Positions 16,900 to 24,841 of a DNA stretch of 64,000 nucleotides are shown here, in pieces (the first letter of the stretch is position 1; the number at the start of each line of letters is the position of its first letter). Location of the stretch: the NCBI RefSeq assembly GCF_020165985.1, contig NZ_JAIUKZ010000009.1:1-64000 (forward strand), given 5' to 3'. The translations under genes and the position numbers were made by a program. The stretch is from Bacillus sp. RAR_GA_16. Lineage in GTDB: Bacteria; Bacillota; Bacilli; Bacillales; Guptibacillaceae. The notes below the pieces were generated by a model, which did no database searches, was not told where the DNA came from, and worked only from the letters and a program-made list of their open reading frames with translations.

Positions 16900-17676
16900 A
16901 TGCCACGAGAAGCAAGAAAAAGAAGCAGTACATCGATTTACCATGTTATTTTTAGAGGAGCCAATCGTCAGGAAATTTTTCATGATGATTATGATCGGAT
17001 TCGATTTCTTAACACCCTTGAAAAGTACGCCCTCTTGTACGAAATGAAATGCTATGCGTGGTGCCTCATGAACAATCATATCCATCTGCTTTTAAAAGAA
17101 GGAAACGAAGAAATCTCACTAACCTTAAAACGCCTCGCCATAAGTTTTGTCCAAACCTATCATATTAAGTATCGGACATCGGGACATCTCTTTGAAGATC
17201 GGTTTAAAAGTGAAAATGTGGAGACAGTCAGATACCTTCTAACCGTGGTCCGCTACATCCATCAAAATCCACTGAAAGCGCGGATGGTACGGAATGTAGA
17301 TGCTTGGCCATGGAGCAGTTGTGGGGACTATTATCGGGGGTATTCTGAAACGAAATGGTTAGATTGTGATTATATCCTGAACCTGTATGGTCATAATCGC
17401 CATTTAGCCATTGGACATTTTAGGGAGTTTAATGAACGAGTCACTGATGATTGTTGTTTAGAAGATGTAAACGATGAAAAAAGAAGATTGACCGACGATG
17501 AAGCGAGAGCACTTATAAAAAGTAGTCTTGGTGTAGTGGAAATCGCCCAGGTAAAAAGCCTTCCTAAAGAGAGAAGAGATCCGTTGATAAGAGAGTTGAA
17601 ACGAATAAAGGGCGTATCACAACGGCAGATGGCAAGAATATTGGGTGTTTCGCAGTCGTTGATTTTTAGGGCGTGA
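16900..17676 (+). CDS. REP-associated tyrosine transposase (RAYT, IS200-like)
   Basis: 258 residues. Residues ~10-150 are the HUH nuclease domain of TnpA_REP/Y1 transposases: NNHIHLLLK carries the metal-binding H60-x-H62. The catalytic Tyr is in SFVQTYHIKY (Y87 most likely), followed by SGHLFEDRFKS and VVRYIHQNPLKA. The C-terminal ~60 residues resemble a helix-turn-helix of the DnaA or repressor type (GVSQRQMARILGVSQ). Such enzymes nick and join single-stranded REP hairpins and are thought to mobilise REPINs. The many GGGACGGTTCTC repeats in this window are its likely substrates. All key residues are present, so it may be active. Confidence 0.9.
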   Translation: MPREARKRSSTSIYHVIFRGANRQEIFHDDYDRIRFLNTLEKYALLYEMKCYAWCLMNNHIHLLLKEGNEEISLTLKRLAISFVQTYHIKYRTSGHLFEDRFKSENVETVRYLLTVVRYIHQNPLKARMVRNVDAWPWSSCGDYYRGYSETKWLDCDYILNLYGHNRHLAIGHFREFNERVTDDCCLEDVNDEKRRLTDDEARALIKSSLGVVEIAQVKSLPKERRDPLIRELKRIKGVSQRQMARILGVSQSLIFRA

Positions 17677-17854
17677 ATCGGGAGAACCGTCCCGGCGATC
17701 CCATTAGTGCTTTAGTTGGTGATTATAAAACCGAAAGCTTCCAAGGAATAGGCCTTTCCTCCACTTTTCACTTAGAACTGCAGGGAATAACTGACATCTC
17801 TAGAATCGGATACTTTATGAACGTTCTACTAAATCATAAAGGAGCTGAGAAAGC

Positions 17855-18889
17855 TTGAAGAAGAAAATTTTCACTTTAACACTCTCTACCGTTATTGCTA
17901 GCTCTACAATCGCAGGGGTACCTTCATTTGCCCAAGGAAATGGTCCAGACGTAAACGGAAAAGAAACGGTTCAAACAGCAATGTTAACGACTTATGAAGA
18001 GATGTCTAACTTTCTAGTGAAAGAGAATCAAAAACAAGAGAGCATGGATCTAGAGGTTATCGGTAAGACGACGAAGGATCGCGATATCTATCTAGTTAAA
18101 TACATAACGAATCCAGAAAATCCTACGATTCTATTTCTCACACAGCAGCATGGGAATGAAGCGCTCACGACAGAAGGGGCGTTAGATTATATTCGACACC
18201 TTGGCTCAAATAGTCAGGGTAATCAAGAACTGCTTGAGAACGTGAATATTTTAATTGTGCCGATGTACAATTCAGATGGCGCAATGGGAGATGTGAATTT
18301 TGAGCTTGAGAATTATTTAGCTAGTGGACGCCATTTAACGAGGTATAATGCCGATCGACTCGATCTTAATCGCGATCATGTAAATAAAGTAGCTCCCGAA
18401 ACAAAAGCATTACACGAGAACGTCCTTTCGAAATATGATATTGATTTTATGATCGATTTCCATCACCAGGGCACGCAAGAAGAGTATGATGGAAAGCCAA
18501 CATCAGGATCTCTCTTAACACCGCAAAGTTCTGAGGTCAAACAAGAAGTAAAAGAACAATCCAAAAAATTAGCGACTGTTCTCTATCAGGGATTAGAGGC
18601 AAAGGGATGGTCTCATGTATTCAAGTATGATGAGCCAACCCAAAATCCGAACGTGGCATCAAATGCCATGGCTCTCCAATATGACATCCCGGTCATTTTA
18701 TTTGAAATGAGAGGAATGGCAGACGGAAACTATGAGCCATATGTTCTTGGACAGAAATCAAACGGGTACCTCACAAAGCAAGCTTTTCTTGCGATGAGCA
18801 CAACGGCCGAGGCGATTGCAGATCGTTCCATTGATCAGGCAGATCCAGCGGTTTATGATCATTTGCCGGAGCAGATTTATAACTACTAG
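17855..18889 (+). CDS. Secreted M14-family zinc carboxypeptidase-like protein
   Basis: Starts with TTG at 17855 after AAAGGAGC. 344 residues with a Sec signal peptide (cleavage near SFAQ, ~27). The zinc-binding HGNE is at H99/E102, NRDH at about 172-175, the third ligand in DFHHQG (H203/H204) and the catalytic Glu in LFEMRG (E284). These are the M14 metallocarboxypeptidase signatures. It is expected outside the cell, trimming peptides or peptidoglycan stems. It is close in sequence to the protein at 38337 (shared LFLTQQHGNE, TEGAL, VLGQKSNGYL) and more distant from 37099. Single gene with its own terminator. Confidence 0.87.
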   Translation: MKKKIFTLTLSTVIASSTIAGVPSFAQGNGPDVNGKETVQTAMLTTYEEMSNFLVKENQKQESMDLEVIGKTTKDRDIYLVKYITNPENPTILFLTQQHGNEALTTEGALDYIRHLGSNSQGNQELLENVNILIVPMYNSDGAMGDVNFELENYLASGRHLTRYNADRLDLNRDHVNKVAPETKALHENVLSKYDIDFMIDFHHQGTQEEYDGKPTSGSLLTPQSSEVKQEVKEQSKKLATVLYQGLEAKGWSHVFKYDEPTQNPNVASNAMALQYDIPVILFEMRGMADGNYEPYVLGQKSNGYLTKQAFLAMSTTAEAIADRSIDQADPAVYDHLPEQIYNY

Positions 18890-18932
18890 CTTTGAAGACT
18901 AGTTTCTAGTTTTAGCGTCAAAACCATAAATA

Positions 18933-18975
18933 AAAACAGGTAGCTATTCTTGTTTAATGAATAGCTACCTGTTTT
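18933..18975. terminator. Bidirectional terminator
   Basis: AAAACAGGTAGCTATTC (18933-18949) pairs with GAATAGCTACCTGTTTT (18959-18975). It ends the M14 gene and can also end the leftward genes starting at 19322. Confidence 0.9.
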
Positions 18976-19010
18976 GGTATTTTGAAAAAGTTAGTCCTTG
19001 CAGTTTTAGT

Positions 19011-19322
19011 TTACATCAAGTCAACAAAGTAACTTAATAGCATAAAGAAAATAATAGCTAAAACAAGCAATACAAACGAGAAAACAATAAGCAATAGCCT
19101 AGAAACAAACCAATTAAATCTGTTATATATCCTACTTGCCGCAAACTGGGTTAATCCGATCAATGGAGAGGATAGAATCATTAAATAGTCTAAGTCATGA
19201 ACGACCCACCGATAAAATCCCTGCCCTGCAGATTGACTTATTAAATATAAAAAAGAGAAAAATAAATTGAAGCACAATGATATTCCAATAAATCCACATA
19301 CTGTTGCCAGAAATTCCATCAA
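19011..19322 (-). CDS. Small membrane protein, tandem family copy 1
   Basis: 103 residues with three hydrophobic helices (about 5-28, 45-62, 70-98). The family signature across copies is NLFFSFLYLxSxSAGxGFYRW, then GLTQxxASRxYxRFNWFxxRxLL. A ribosome site (AAAGGATG) precedes the ATG. Five similar genes lie between 19011 and 21430 on the reverse strand, each with its own ribosome site. I do not recognise the family; tandem arrays of small membrane proteins often are immunity proteins, but that is inference here. Confidence 0.78.
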   Translation of the reverse strand: MMEFLATVCGFIGISLCFNLFFSFLYLISQSAGQGFYRWVVHDLDYLMILSSPLIGLTQFAASRIYNRFNWFVSRLLLIVFSFVLLVLAIIFFMLLSYFVDLM

Positions 19323-19408
19323 GTCTTAAGCATCCTTTACTTTTTGCTTTATATTAACAGCATATCCGGAGTACAAGACATACCTTTCCATTTAGCTTTC
19401 AATGACGA

Positions 19409-19717
19409 TTATAATAAGTCAAACAAAACAAAAAACAAGATTGCTAATACCAATAATAATATGGAGTATAGGAAAAGGATCATTCTAGCTGTAAACCAGT
19501 TATATTTTTCATATAATCTAGTTGCTACGAATTGCGTCAATCCCAAAAACGGGAATATTAATATCGTTAATATTTCAAAATCATCGTAGGTAACCCAACG
19601 GTAAAATCCTTTTCCTGCAGATTTACTAACCATATATAAAAACGAAAAAAACATATTGAAAATTAATGAAAAGCCAATAGCACCGAATATAACTGTTATT
19701 ACATGCATCATATTCAT
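19409..19717 (-). CDS. Small membrane protein, tandem family copy 2
   Basis: 102 residues, same three-helix plan and signature as copy 1 (NMFFSFLYMVSKSAGKGFYRW; GLTQFVATRLYEKYNWFTARMIL). AAAAGGATTCG precedes the ATG. Closest to the broken fifth copy (shared KSAGxGFYRWxTxDDF and EKxNWFTARxxL). The interval before copy 1 is 86 bases with no terminator. Confidence 0.75.
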   Translation of the reverse strand: MNMMHVITVIFGAIGFSLIFNMFFSFLYMVSKSAGKGFYRWVTYDDFEILTILIFPFLGLTQFVATRLYEKYNWFTARMILFLYSILLLVLAILFFVLFDLL

Positions 19718-19855
19718 CGAATCCTTTTCGCTATTTAAGAATTTATTTGGGGTGATTTATACCAATCCGGATAATTTATCTGTTGCATTTCATGTGTCTT
19801 TTGCTTTCTCATCAGTCTTAAATAACGTTTTGCCAACAGCTGCAGCCTTTTTGTT

Positions 19856-20167
19856 TTAGGTTGATTCGGAAAAATAAATAAAGGAAATAAAGAAACCGAG
19901 ATCTAGGAGAATTAGCAGAACTGAGAATAAAACAAGCAGCCCTCTCGCTTTAAACCAATTAAACCGGTCATAACAGCGACTTGCTACATATTGGGTTAAC
20001 CCGAAGAACGGAAAGGAGAGGAGGACCAGTATCTCTAGGTCCTCATGAGTAGCCCAATGATAAAATCCGGTCCCTGCTGATCTACTGACGAGATATAGTA
20101 ATGAAAAAAATAAATTAAACGTTAACAATACGGCAATAACTCCACAAGCAATCGTTAAAAACTGCAT
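19856..20167 (-). CDS. Small membrane protein, tandem family copy 3
   Basis: 103 residues, same family (NLFFSLLYLVSRSAGTGFYHWATHEDLEILVLL; GLTQYVASRCYDRFNWFKARGLL). AAAAAGGACGTG precedes the ATG. It carries His where most copies have Arg in GFY(R/H)W. Confidence 0.75.
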   Translation of the reverse strand: MQFLTIACGVIAVLLTFNLFFSLLYLVSRSAGTGFYHWATHEDLEILVLLSFPFFGLTQYVASRCYDRFNWFKARGLLVLFSVLLILLDLGFFISFIYFSEST

Positions 20168-20308
20168 GCATTCACGTCCTTTTTCTAGTGAAATTTATTC
20201 AGAACGATTTACATTGCTTACCTTCGAAGTACGCTGCTACCTTTTTAAATAACTGTATGAGAGGAGCTTGAATGACAAGTTATCATATGTTTTAACCTCT
20301 TCAAATTA

Positions 20309-20650
20309 CTATTCACAGGAAACTTCTATGCATTCTTCTTTTATTTTTGGAAAACCGTCCCCTTCACTAATTCCACCAATGAAGAAGCTCTGGCTAATAT
20401 CCATTTCGAATTTAGCTTCTCCATTTACCGTTCCTCTCAAAGCAAAATTACCCATAGGACTGCTATGATCGTTACTAAATTCAACTGTTTCAACACCGTT
20501 ATAATTATTCCGTATGTATTGTTCTGCTTTATCTTTGGCTTTTGCGATGAATTCCTGATCATATCTTTCATTGCTTGAGTTCACTGAGTTCACGTTGCAG
20601 GCTCCGAGAGAAAAAGCTAGTAAAATAGCGATTAAAGAAAGATATTTCAT
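20309..20650 (-). CDS. Small lipoprotein, DUF1433-like
   Basis: 113 residues. The signal peptide has lipobox SLGAC (Cys 18), followed by a ~90-residue domain containing AEQYIRNNYNGVETVEFSN and PMGNFALRGTVNG. The pattern resembles DUF1433 lipoproteins of Bacillus and Staphylococcus, recalled from memory and not certain. GAGGTGACC precedes the ATG. It is inserted within the array of small membrane proteins, which strengthens the impression of an immunity or lipoprotein island. It ends in two Cys-containing segments (ECIEVSCE). Confidence 0.7.
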   Translation of the reverse strand: MKYLSLIAILLAFSLGACNVNSVNSSNERYDQEFIAKAKDKAEQYIRNNYNGVETVEFSNDHSSPMGNFALRGTVNGEAKFEMDISQSFFIGGISEGDGFPKIKEECIEVSCE

Positions 20651-20718
20651 AAGGTCACCTCTTGAATGAAAATATTTAGCGAAAACTCAATAAGGCAAGG
20701 GTTTAACAATTTTTTTGC

Positions 20719-21030
20719 TTATTGGGAACCAGCCATCTTCCCAAATAAAATAAAGAAAATGATTGCGAAGACAGATAATGAAATAGAAAATAAAACCAAC
20801 AAAACCCTAGCTATAAACCAATTAAACCTATCATATATACTACTTGCGACAAATTGAGTTAAGCCAATCAATGGGTATGAAAGAATCATTAAAAATTCTA
20901 GATCGTGAACCACCCATCGATATAACCCTTGTCCTGCCGATTTACTTATGAGATATAAGAAAGAAAAAAATAAATTGAAGCACAATGATAAACCGATAAA
21001 TCCACATGCTATTGCGATAAACTCCATCAA
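20719..21030 (-). CDS. Small membrane protein, tandem family copy 4
   Basis: 103 residues, the closest match to copy 1 (MMEFxAxxCGFIGxSLCFNLFFSFLYLIS; YRWVVHDLxxLMILSxPLIGLTQF). AAAGGGTGTC precedes the ATG. Copies 1 and 4 form one pair and 2 and 5 another, so the array probably arose by block duplication. Confidence 0.76.
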   Translation of the reverse strand: MMEFIAIACGFIGLSLCFNLFFSFLYLISKSAGQGLYRWVVHDLEFLMILSYPLIGLTQFVASSIYDRFNWFIARVLLVLFSISLSVFAIIFFILFGKMAGSQ

Positions 21031-21127
21031 GCGACACCCTTTTCATAAATGCACTCATCTAAATTTCAACGAAACGACTTTAACCACGTTGCTAAATGTT
21101 TATGTACTGTTTTATATCAAGTACTGC

Positions 21128-21430
21128 TTATAAGATATCAAACAAAATAAAAAATGAGATCGCGAGGAATCAATACCAAAATGGCGTATAAAATTAGCAT
21201 TAATCGAGCTGTAAACCAGTTGAATTTTTCATAAAATCGACTTGCTATGTATTGCGTTAATCCGAATAACGGAAAAGTTATTAGTGTTAATATGAAAAAA
21301 TCATCGTGGGTAGCCCAGCGATAAAAGCCATTTCCAGCGGTTTTGCTAACCATGTATAAAAACGAAAAAAGAGATTAACCATTAAGAAAAATCCAATAAC
21401 ACCGCAACAAGTAGCGAACAGATCCATCAT
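21128..21430 (-). pseudogene. Small membrane protein, tandem family copy 5, frameshifted twice
   Basis: The start region (MMDLFATCCGVIGF...NLFF from 21430) and the middle (YMVSKTAGNGFYRWATHDDFF...NWFTARLMLILYAILV) are in different frames. Restoring one T in the run at about 21365-21370 rejoins them as NLFFSFLYMVSKTAG. A second shift near 21166-21167, curable by removing one base of a CC pair, restores the family ending LVLILAISFFILFDIL and the stop at 21128. Either a true pseudogene or two sequencing errors in short runs. Confidence 0.75.
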
Positions 21431-22000
21431 TTACTTAACATCCTTTGCTTTTGTTTTAAAGCGGTTAGGTGTGTGATCACGCTTTCTCTCAATTAAATTT
21501 AACCAGTTCACACACGTCGAAAGATTTGATGTCTCTTCCGAAACCCTCCGTTGATTATACACCAACTTCTACCAATATGATGAATGATTAGTAAAACACC
21601 CTGTAATATTACATAAAGATAAGCTGAGGTAATTCCAAAGGTGTTTTGTGTTCAAACAGGGAGCTATTCATCCTCATGCGTAGCTCACCTGTTTTTTTAC
21701 ATCTATTAAAACCATGTGAAAAATTCAAGTAATTCGCAGCTAACTAATAGGAAGGGAGAACGAAGAGATGAAGAAAGGTATATATGCTGAATCTCCGTTC
21801 TTTTTACTTCTTTAATTACAATTCTGGAGAATTCTAATCATCCTTTAAAGTTCTTGGATAATGTTTTTCCACAAACCCATTCTCTAATTCACTTTTATCT
21901 TTGTTAATCATTCTAATGTAATCGCAATCATATCGACTAACACGATATACGTTATGATTATATAATTAAGTTAAGAAGGGTTGAGGAGTGACCATTCGTT
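21431..22000. other. Intergenic region with leader-like elements
   Basis: Holds a terminator (21654-21698) and a second weaker hairpin ending in TCTCCGTTCTTTTT at about 21800. A 15-codon frame (MKKGIYAESPFFLLL) with a good site (GGAAGGGAG) starts near 21768 and overlaps that hairpin, so it could be a leader peptide or chance. No larger gene is supported. Confidence 0.4.
21654..21698. terminator. Intrinsic terminator
   Basis: AAACAGGGAGCTA (21654-21666) pairs with TAGCTCACCTGTTT (21681-21694) with one bulged base, followed by a T run. Confidence 0.7.
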
Positions 22001-22455
22001 ATGAAAGAATTCGAAGATAAGTTTACAAAATTGCAAGCAGATATGATTTCGATCTGTTTGGAATTTGTGGGGAATCGAGCGGATAAGGTGTATGTATATG
22101 CTTCACATGAGGAAAGCATTATTTCAAGTCAGTTTTTCTACGCTATTAATCATAAGTATGTAAAGCCACATAAAGTAAACGATGCATTAGAAGATGGCGA
22201 TGAAAGATATGATGTAGCGTCAAAAAGAGGTTTATGGTACTACGTATGATAAGTGAAGATATTGAAAGACTTGAAGACTTGTGTAAAGAATATGAACGAG
22301 AGATGCCTACAGAAATGAAGCTGATTTATGATGTTAAACATGGTCACTTTAAAGCTGAATATAAGTATGAACTAGTGTATACGCATGATGATTATAAAAC
22401 GGCAGATCATATTGCTGATGAGTGGTTTGAAGAGATAAAAAGTAATCAAGTATGA
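22001..22455 (+). pseudogene. Immunity-like cytosolic protein, frameshifted
   Basis: The first 82-codon frame (22001-22249) and the next frame (22234-22455) overlap by 16 bases and together read as one protein of ~150 residues: FVGNRADKVYVYASHEE...AINHKYVKPHKVND...YDV, then VLRMISEDIERLEDLCKEYEREMPTEMKLIYDVK...FKAEYKYELVY...EWFEEI. Loss of one base near 22230-22248 explains the split. The second part has no ribosome site of its own. It resembles small proteins found beside Bacillus LXG or WapA toxins, but I cannot name the family. Confidence 0.6.
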
Positions 22456-22612
22456 GTCGATTTGTAGTTATCTATTGTCCAAGAAGTAAACTGCGTTTAA
22501 AAGTATTTTGAGATGATTGAAAGGCGACGTAGGTTGGAAAACAATTTTACGTAAAAGAAGCAAATTCAGAAGGTCATCGCTGTAGTCATTGAAAAAAAGG
22601 AGGAGAGCAACC

Positions 22613-23097
22613 ATGATTACAAGTTATGCAAAATATAAAAACGGCATTTATGAGTTAGAAAGGAATGGCGATGTACTAGAATTGATAAGTACAAATCCTG
22701 AAGATCTTAAAAACGGATTTTCATATTATGAAAATGTGTTAGGAGAGACACAAGATGATTTTTTATAAAAATGGTTAATGTGGAGGAGTTGGACATAGCA
22801 TTTGATTTAAAGGTGAATGCCAAGTACAAGAGAGAAGAATTTGAAACGCTATCCATTGGGCCTTTTACCCTTCGAGACGATAAAATTTCACTTTTTACAA
22901 GTGATGAAGGAATGGCGAAAGAATTTAACTTTTATAAGAGAGAACAGTTCGTTTTTATTAAAGAAGTTTCGATTCAGGAAATTGAACAACTGATCGAAAT
23001 CCAACTCCCAATTCTTAAATTTAAAGAGTTACCGATCTCTCGAAAAGTGATTACAAGCAATGAAATGATAGATTACATAAAAGAAAATATGATGTAG
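22613..23097 (+). pseudogene. Small hypothetical protein, split by a one-base deletion
   Basis: A very good site (AAAGGAGGAGAGC) precedes the ATG at 22613. The frame stops after 51 codons at 22766, inside a T run. Adding one T gives ...TQDDFFIKMVNVEELDIAF... and joins it to the frame 22771-23097, which has no ribosome site. The restored product would be ~161 residues, soluble and acidic. I do not recognise it; position and size suit an orphan immunity gene. If the sequence is right, a 51-residue peptide is what is translated. Confidence 0.6.
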
Positions 23098-23180
23098 CAC
23101 ATTCCTCTTTTGGTAAGCGATTGGAGTGATGAAAAGATGAACCAATCCCAACTGCTTAAAGCGTGTGATTTATGGGGTTT

Positions 23181-23370
23181 GAATCGGCGGGACGGTTCTC
23201 GCCTATTCAGTCGCGTACAAATAATGGAAGGCAGGAGAGGAGAGCTAATTCATTTTATGAGCTAGTTCTCCAGCTTTTTTATTTGGGCTAATGAGACCCT
23301 TTTCTCATGATGCCTACTATAAAGTATTTTTTATTCTAATATAGAATCATGAGAACCGTCCCAACGATCC
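23181..23370. mobile_element. REP-flanked mobile terminator, copy 1
   Basis: The left end GAATCGGCGGGACGGTTCTC (23181-23200) and right end GAATCATGAGAACCGTCCC (23344-23362, continuing to 23370) are inverted. Between them a hairpin (GGAGAGCTAATTCAT at 23239 with ATGAGCTAGTTCTCC at 23257) is followed by CAGCTTTTTT, a complete terminator. The interior is homologous to the elements at 23710 and 28034. Confidence 0.85.
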
Positions 23371-23410
23371 CCCAACAATCCCGAATGCCCACAATCGAAG
23401 GGAATTAGAT

Positions 23411-23710
23411 ATGAATAATAGTTATGATTATTTAAAGGAATTAAAAGATTTTTTCGAGGGTACATTTCATCAAGATATTAGTTCTCCAGAACAAGCATTA
23501 GATGAGTTTATAAATGAAGTTAGCAAGGAATGTTTGGTGTCTACAATAAATGATTGTAAAGAGTTTTTGAATAGTAACTTAACACGACAAGAGAAAGAAG
23601 ACTTTATTAAGGTTAATACAGAAATTTATTTTCCAGCCATTGAATTAACTCCTTTGCAGTGGCTATGTAAATTAGTCGAACAAATCCAAGAAGCAGTAAA
23701 AACAAAGTAG
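23411..23710 (+). CDS. Contact-dependent inhibition-type immunity protein (CdiI-like)
   Basis: 99 residues, acidic and helical: YDYLKELKDFFEGTFHQDISSPEQALDEFINEVS..., then LNSNLTRQEKEDFIKVNTEIYFPAIELTPLQWLCKLVEQI. The spacing of the aromatic/Asp-rich N-terminus and the terminal WL...I resembles small immunity proteins annotated as contact-dependent growth inhibition immunity; recalled, not verified. No cognate toxin is adjacent, so it would be an orphan. The gene is sandwiched between two copies of the same mobile terminator, and its stop codon touches the second. Confidence 0.62.
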   Translation: MNNSYDYLKELKDFFEGTFHQDISSPEQALDEFINEVSKECLVSTINDCKEFLNSNLTRQEKEDFIKVNTEIYFPAIELTPLQWLCKLVEQIQEAVKTK

Positions 23711-23862
23711 AATCGGCGGGACGGTTCTCTTGATTCAGTCGCGTACAAAAATGGAAAGCAGGAGAGAAGAGCTAATTCATTTTATGGGCTAGTTCTCCAG
23801 ATTTTTTATTTGGGCTAACGAGACCCTTTTCTTATGAATCATGAGAACCGTCCCAACGATCC
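23710..23862. mobile_element. REP-flanked mobile terminator, copy 2
   Basis: Left end at 23710-23729 identical in core to copy 1; right end at 23836-23862 (GAATCATGAGAACCGTCCC). The interior matches copy 1, including the terminator hairpin (about 23765-23808), but lacks 37 bases. The missing piece is bounded by TCATGA in copy 1, which suggests deletion between short direct repeats. Confidence 0.85.
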
Positions 23863-23911
23863 TCTAACTGGCTTTGTTGAATGGATTGGCGTAATAGTGC
23901 CGTTCGTTACA

Positions 23912-24247
23912 TCACATCACTTTCCCGATATCCGTGGCTATACCGAAATCCATATTTCCTTTCGCAATTTTGTTCAGGTGCCACCACCATTGCTCGTGGG
24001 GAATTTCATTTGTGTCTGATAAATTAAAGTCATAAACACTGCTTATGTGTTGTACAATATTCTCTGCATTTTCTATTAATTTCAAATCGTGGTAAGCCAG
24101 TAAAACCTTATCTTCAAAATCAAACTGCTCTTGAACCCTATGAAGCTCCGTTCGATCATGTAACATCCGTAACGTTTCAAATGGACTGTTCTCTAAATCA
24201 CTGACGTCTTCTCCATAATTAAGAATGTCCTGTCTATAATAGCTCAT
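23912..24247 (-). CDS. Putative immunity protein paired with a toxin remnant
   Basis: 111 residues, soluble, acidic, with many aromatic and His residues (MSYYRQDILNYGEDVSDLENSPFETLRMLHDRTELHRV...EIPHEQWWWHLNKIAKGNMDFG). Its start codon overlaps the stop of the upstream reverse-strand frame (ATGA at 24244-24247), so the two are translationally coupled. Since the upstream frame looks like a toxin C-terminal domain, this is its likely immunity protein. Family not recognised. Confidence 0.68.
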   Translation of the reverse strand: MSYYRQDILNYGEDVSDLENSPFETLRMLHDRTELHRVQEQFDFEDKVLLAYHDLKLIENAENIVQHISSVYDFNLSDTNEIPHEQWWWHLNKIAKGNMDFGIATDIGKVM

Positions 24248-24576
24248 TTCAACACATCCTTTATTTTTCCGAGATAAGTATATCCAGGGTTATTAGTAAA
24301 ATAGTTCTCTGGATTTCCTTTCATGCAAGTTTCCATTACACCATCGTCGCCTAGGATAAGGATCCAAGTTCCATCGTCAATCGTGAAATAATTGTTTGAA
24401 AATAAGGGGAGAACATATAAGTGAATATCATTCTCTTTTCCATTCAGTATATTCAAAATAAGTGAGTTGTAGTCAGTAAGCGTCCAATCATCAGGTATTT
24501 CATGTCTTCTTTTTCGCTTAGATAAATGCAGTTGTCCAGAATTTTGCTGATTCTGAATTTTCCAGACTACACCAGA
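24244..24576 (-). pseudogene. Orphan C-terminal toxin domain, N-terminus lost
   Basis: The frame is open from just after a stop at 24577 to 24244 (110 codons). It has no ATG in its first 50 codons, so it is the tail of a larger gene. It reads SGVVWKIQNQQNSGQLHLSK, then KRKRRHEIPDDWTLTDYNSL, then DIHLYVLPLFSNNYFTIDDGTWILILGDDGVMET. A basic linker leading into a compact domain, directly coupled to a small acidic gene, is the layout of polymorphic toxin C-terminal modules. Translation could start at a TTG at 24456, giving 70 residues. The exact toxin family is unknown to me. Confidence 0.62.
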
Positions 24577-24841
24577 TCAGTTATAAGATAAGATAATCTG
24601 ATAGATTGTTTCGAAAAATGAAGGATTCAATCAGTTCCCTCCCGGTGTTTCTACCATAATTCTATTATACTAACAAAGTCTAAAATAACAATGAAGTGAA
24701 TTTCGGGTGTGCTTGTAGTGTGAATTAGTAGAACACTGCTGCTTGTTTAATTAGCATAAAACTACTACAATCATCCTAATTGTTCTTTGATAAAATAGTA
24801 AACATACGAGTAATTAATCTATTCGCTAGGGAGCGATTTCA

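Larger units (their letters stand above)
16332..17702 (+). mobile_element. Probable full-length RAYT element
   Basis: A left-oriented REP at 16332-16358 (GGGACGGTTCGTGTGATTC) and a right-oriented REP at 17675-17702 (GAATCGGGAGAACCGTCCC) bracket the only intact RAYT gene. The stop codon of the transposase lies in the right REP. The left REP is ~540 bases before the gene, much farther than in the remnant at 5832 (26 bases), so the left boundary is uncertain. Confidence 0.55.

Noticed and set aside
17673..17858. 61-codon frame after the transposase
   Set aside because: It starts in the right-hand REP, lacks a ribosome site and ends in the start of the M14 gene.
19344..19589. Forward-strand frames opposite the small membrane proteins
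   Set aside because: They are antisense shadows of the array; the reverse-strand frames have ribosome sites and a family signature.
23181..23862. CRISPR-like repetition
   Set aside because: The two similar units are REP-flanked elements with a gene between them; there is no regular repeat-spacer pattern anywhere in the window.
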